In this document: positions 62,406-64,000 of the stretch, piece after piece | How positions within the stretch are numbered: the first letter of the stretch is position 1 | Layout of the letters: each line of letters begins with the position of its first letter | Origin: Porpolomopsis calyptriformis | Taxonomy: Eukaryota; Basidiomycota; Agaricomycetes; Agaricales; Hygrophoraceae | DNA: 64,000 nt | NCBI GenBank assembly: GCA_951640195.1 | Contig: OX621167.1 | Span: 248,001-312,000, forward strand | Direction of reading: 5' to 3' | Notes under the pieces: model-generated | Told to the model about the DNA's origin: nothing | Databases searched by the model: none | What the model saw: the letters and a program-made list of their open reading frames with translations, nothing else | Made by a program: the position numbers and the translations under genes

Positions 62406-64000
62406 ATGAGGAAGACCAAACACAGGGCAAGGTCAAGGATGGAACATACGAAATATCGAGATGGAATGAGTCAATGAGGTGGTTTCCCTGGCTACTATGG
62501 AGGAAACTATTCAAGTGGTGGACAACTGCGGGATCGATCACTGGCCAAAAGAGAGAAAAGCTCAGCTCATCAAGGAACTGAAAGAACAGGGTTTTTAAGG
62601 AGTCCGAACGTTTCGCCTGCCATTACGGACGTATCTACTCAAGAATGTATCATCACTCCATGCAATCTATTTCGAATTCTTGGTACTCTTGAAGAAGGCA
62701 ATCTTGGACTCATCTTGGACATTTGGATTGAAGCTACCGACACTGGTCGACATGTTCCAGCCACTGCTCTGGTTGATAGTGGAGCCTCTGGAAATTTCGT
62801 GGACGAATCTTTCGTAACTCGCCACAATTTTACTCTAACACAATTGGAAACCCCAATCCCCATATGAAATGCCGATGGATCTGAAAACTGAGGTGGACCC
62901 ATTGAGAATGATATTGATATTTGGTTAGAGGCTCCTGGAGGACACAATGAACAGATCCAATTGGAAGTGACCGATCTCAGATCTAAGATGGATATTATCC
63001 TCAGCTTCCTGTGGCTCAAAAGGCACAATCCCAACATCGATTGGAAAGAGGCAACACTGGCTCTGGATAGCAAAGAAATCCCTCTTCCACAATGGATAGT
63101 CGGCATATCAAAGTCAGATGAATCCCAAGCCAGCACGGTGGAAGAAGATATGCGAAAGTTTGTACCGGAGGTATACTGGAAAGACTATTCTAGTGTCTTT
63201 GCCAAAGAATCCTTTGACTGCCTTCCACTGCATTCGGAGTTTGACCATGCCATTAAACTAGACGAAACCTTCAAACCAACCAAAGGTGCGAAATATGCAA
63301 TGTCCCCTCTTGAGATGGATCACCTATACAAGTTCATCAATGAAAACTTGTCTACTGGACGAATACAAACTTCCAAGTTGAAACAAGTCTCTCCATTCTT
63401 CTTTGGGAAGAAAGCTGAATCAGTGAACGCTAAAGGCAAAAGCGCTGGCTTACGTCCTATCGAAGATTATCACTACCTTAATAAACACACAGTCCCTGAC
63501 CATTATCCCCTCCCCCTTCTTCACCAAATACTCTAACGACCAAAACTCCTAACAGCATCCTTATTTACAGTCATGGATATCCGATGGGGATTCAACAATG
63601 TCAGGATCAAGGAAGGTGATGAATGGAAAGCCGCTTTCATTACCGAAACAGGCGCCTTTGAACCCACCATAATGTTCTTTGGTTTGCAGAACTCTCCAGC
63701 CACCTTTCAATGGATGATTGACATGAGGTTCAAAGAAGTTCTGGATTCTGGAAACGTTTTTATCTATATTGACGATGTGCTAGTTTGTGGAGATGATTTA
63801 CAGGAACTGCGATACTGGACCTTCAAAACTCTGGATATCATGAAGAAACACGGACTTTCGTGTAAACCTGTCAAATGCCAGTTCAAGAAGGAAGAAGTTA
63901 TTTATCTTGGAGTCATTCTATCCAAAGGACGAATCACCACTAATCCAAAGAAAGTCAACATGATCATGTCCTGGCCTGTTCCAGAAATGTGAAACAACTC
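62380..64000 (+). pseudogene. pol of element F (protease and RT), partial
   Basis: Protease (ALVDSGASGNFVDESF), then RT with YIDD (FIYIDDVLVCGDD). Stops: TGA near 62865 and 62890, TAA at 63534-63536. The window ends just after MSWPVPEM, before RNase H. Confidence 0.88.

Larger units (their letters stand above)
60619..64000 (+). mobile_element. Element F: gypsy element of the 400-bp LTR family, partial
   Basis: Plus-strand element with 5' LTR 60619-60994, leader, gag and pol up to the end of the window. It is interrupted by stops, almost all TGA where element C has CGA; one is TAA (63534-63536) from CAA. The 5 bp before the LTR are GAGAA; the right end is not in the window. Confidence 0.9.

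Noticed and set aside
1..64000. tRNA or rRNA genes
   Set aside because: No cloverleaf with A and B boxes and no rRNA-like conserved blocks were noticed on either strand; a covariance-model scan could still find a tRNA.

Overview
The window looks like nuclear DNA of a filamentous basidiomycete, probably an agaricomycete. Host coding sequence is cut by many 45-70 nt GT-AG introns, the proteins are fungal (a group III hybrid histidine kinase with serial HAMP repeats, a DHA1-type MFS exporter, Erg24), and about half of the window is Ty3/gypsy chromovirus DNA. Only one host gene, the MFS exporter on the minus strand at 9951-12052, looks intact. No rRNA, tRNA or CRISPR array was seen.

Positions 1-1997 are the 3' end of a gypsy element (Pol tail with chromodomain, an extra ORF, a 3' LTR). 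Positions 1998-29052 are a mosaic of broken host genes. A block holding part of TRAPPC11 (foie gras domain), the first exon of ERG24 and a Nik1/Os-1 type histidine kinase occurs twice (about 2.9-9.0 kb, and 13.5-14.8 plus 23.4-29.1 kb). In the second copy TRAPPC11 is split by about 8.6 kb carrying pieces of RPN7 (26S proteasome lid), a CstF-64/Rna15 hinge-like gene, beta-COP (COPI coat) and a HUL5/UBE3C-type HECT ligase. Both copies carry different small deletions and stops, so none of these genes looks functional here.

Positions 29570-64000 are nested LTR retrotransposons. Element A (3' LTR at 29570) is split by element B (35721-59242, target duplication CTATC). B is split twice: by element C (38163-45049, duplication GTAGT) and by an unrelated forward element H (46955-56679, 195-bp LTRs, duplication TAGCG/TAGTG). 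A, B, C and a forward element F (from 60619) share a roughly 400-bp LTR family. In A, B and C, whose 3' ends are in the window, an additional coiled-coil ORF follows pol; F is cut by the window end before that point.

The most unusual object is element H. Its 9.7 kb, coding regions included, is packed with short perfect inverted repeats (stems of 6-9 bp, loops of 2-9 nt), often one every 30-60 nt; I did not see this in its neighbours by eye. Three further signals stand out. Nearly all premature stops I traced in the transposons are TGA where the sister copy or the motif has CGA. The substitutions between the LTR pairs of C and H all fall at ancestral CpG sites. In the 400-bp LTR family the 11 nt just after the 5' LTR are exactly complementary to 11 nt lying about 34 nt downstream of the LTR TATA box, the arrangement of Tf1/sushi-type self-priming.
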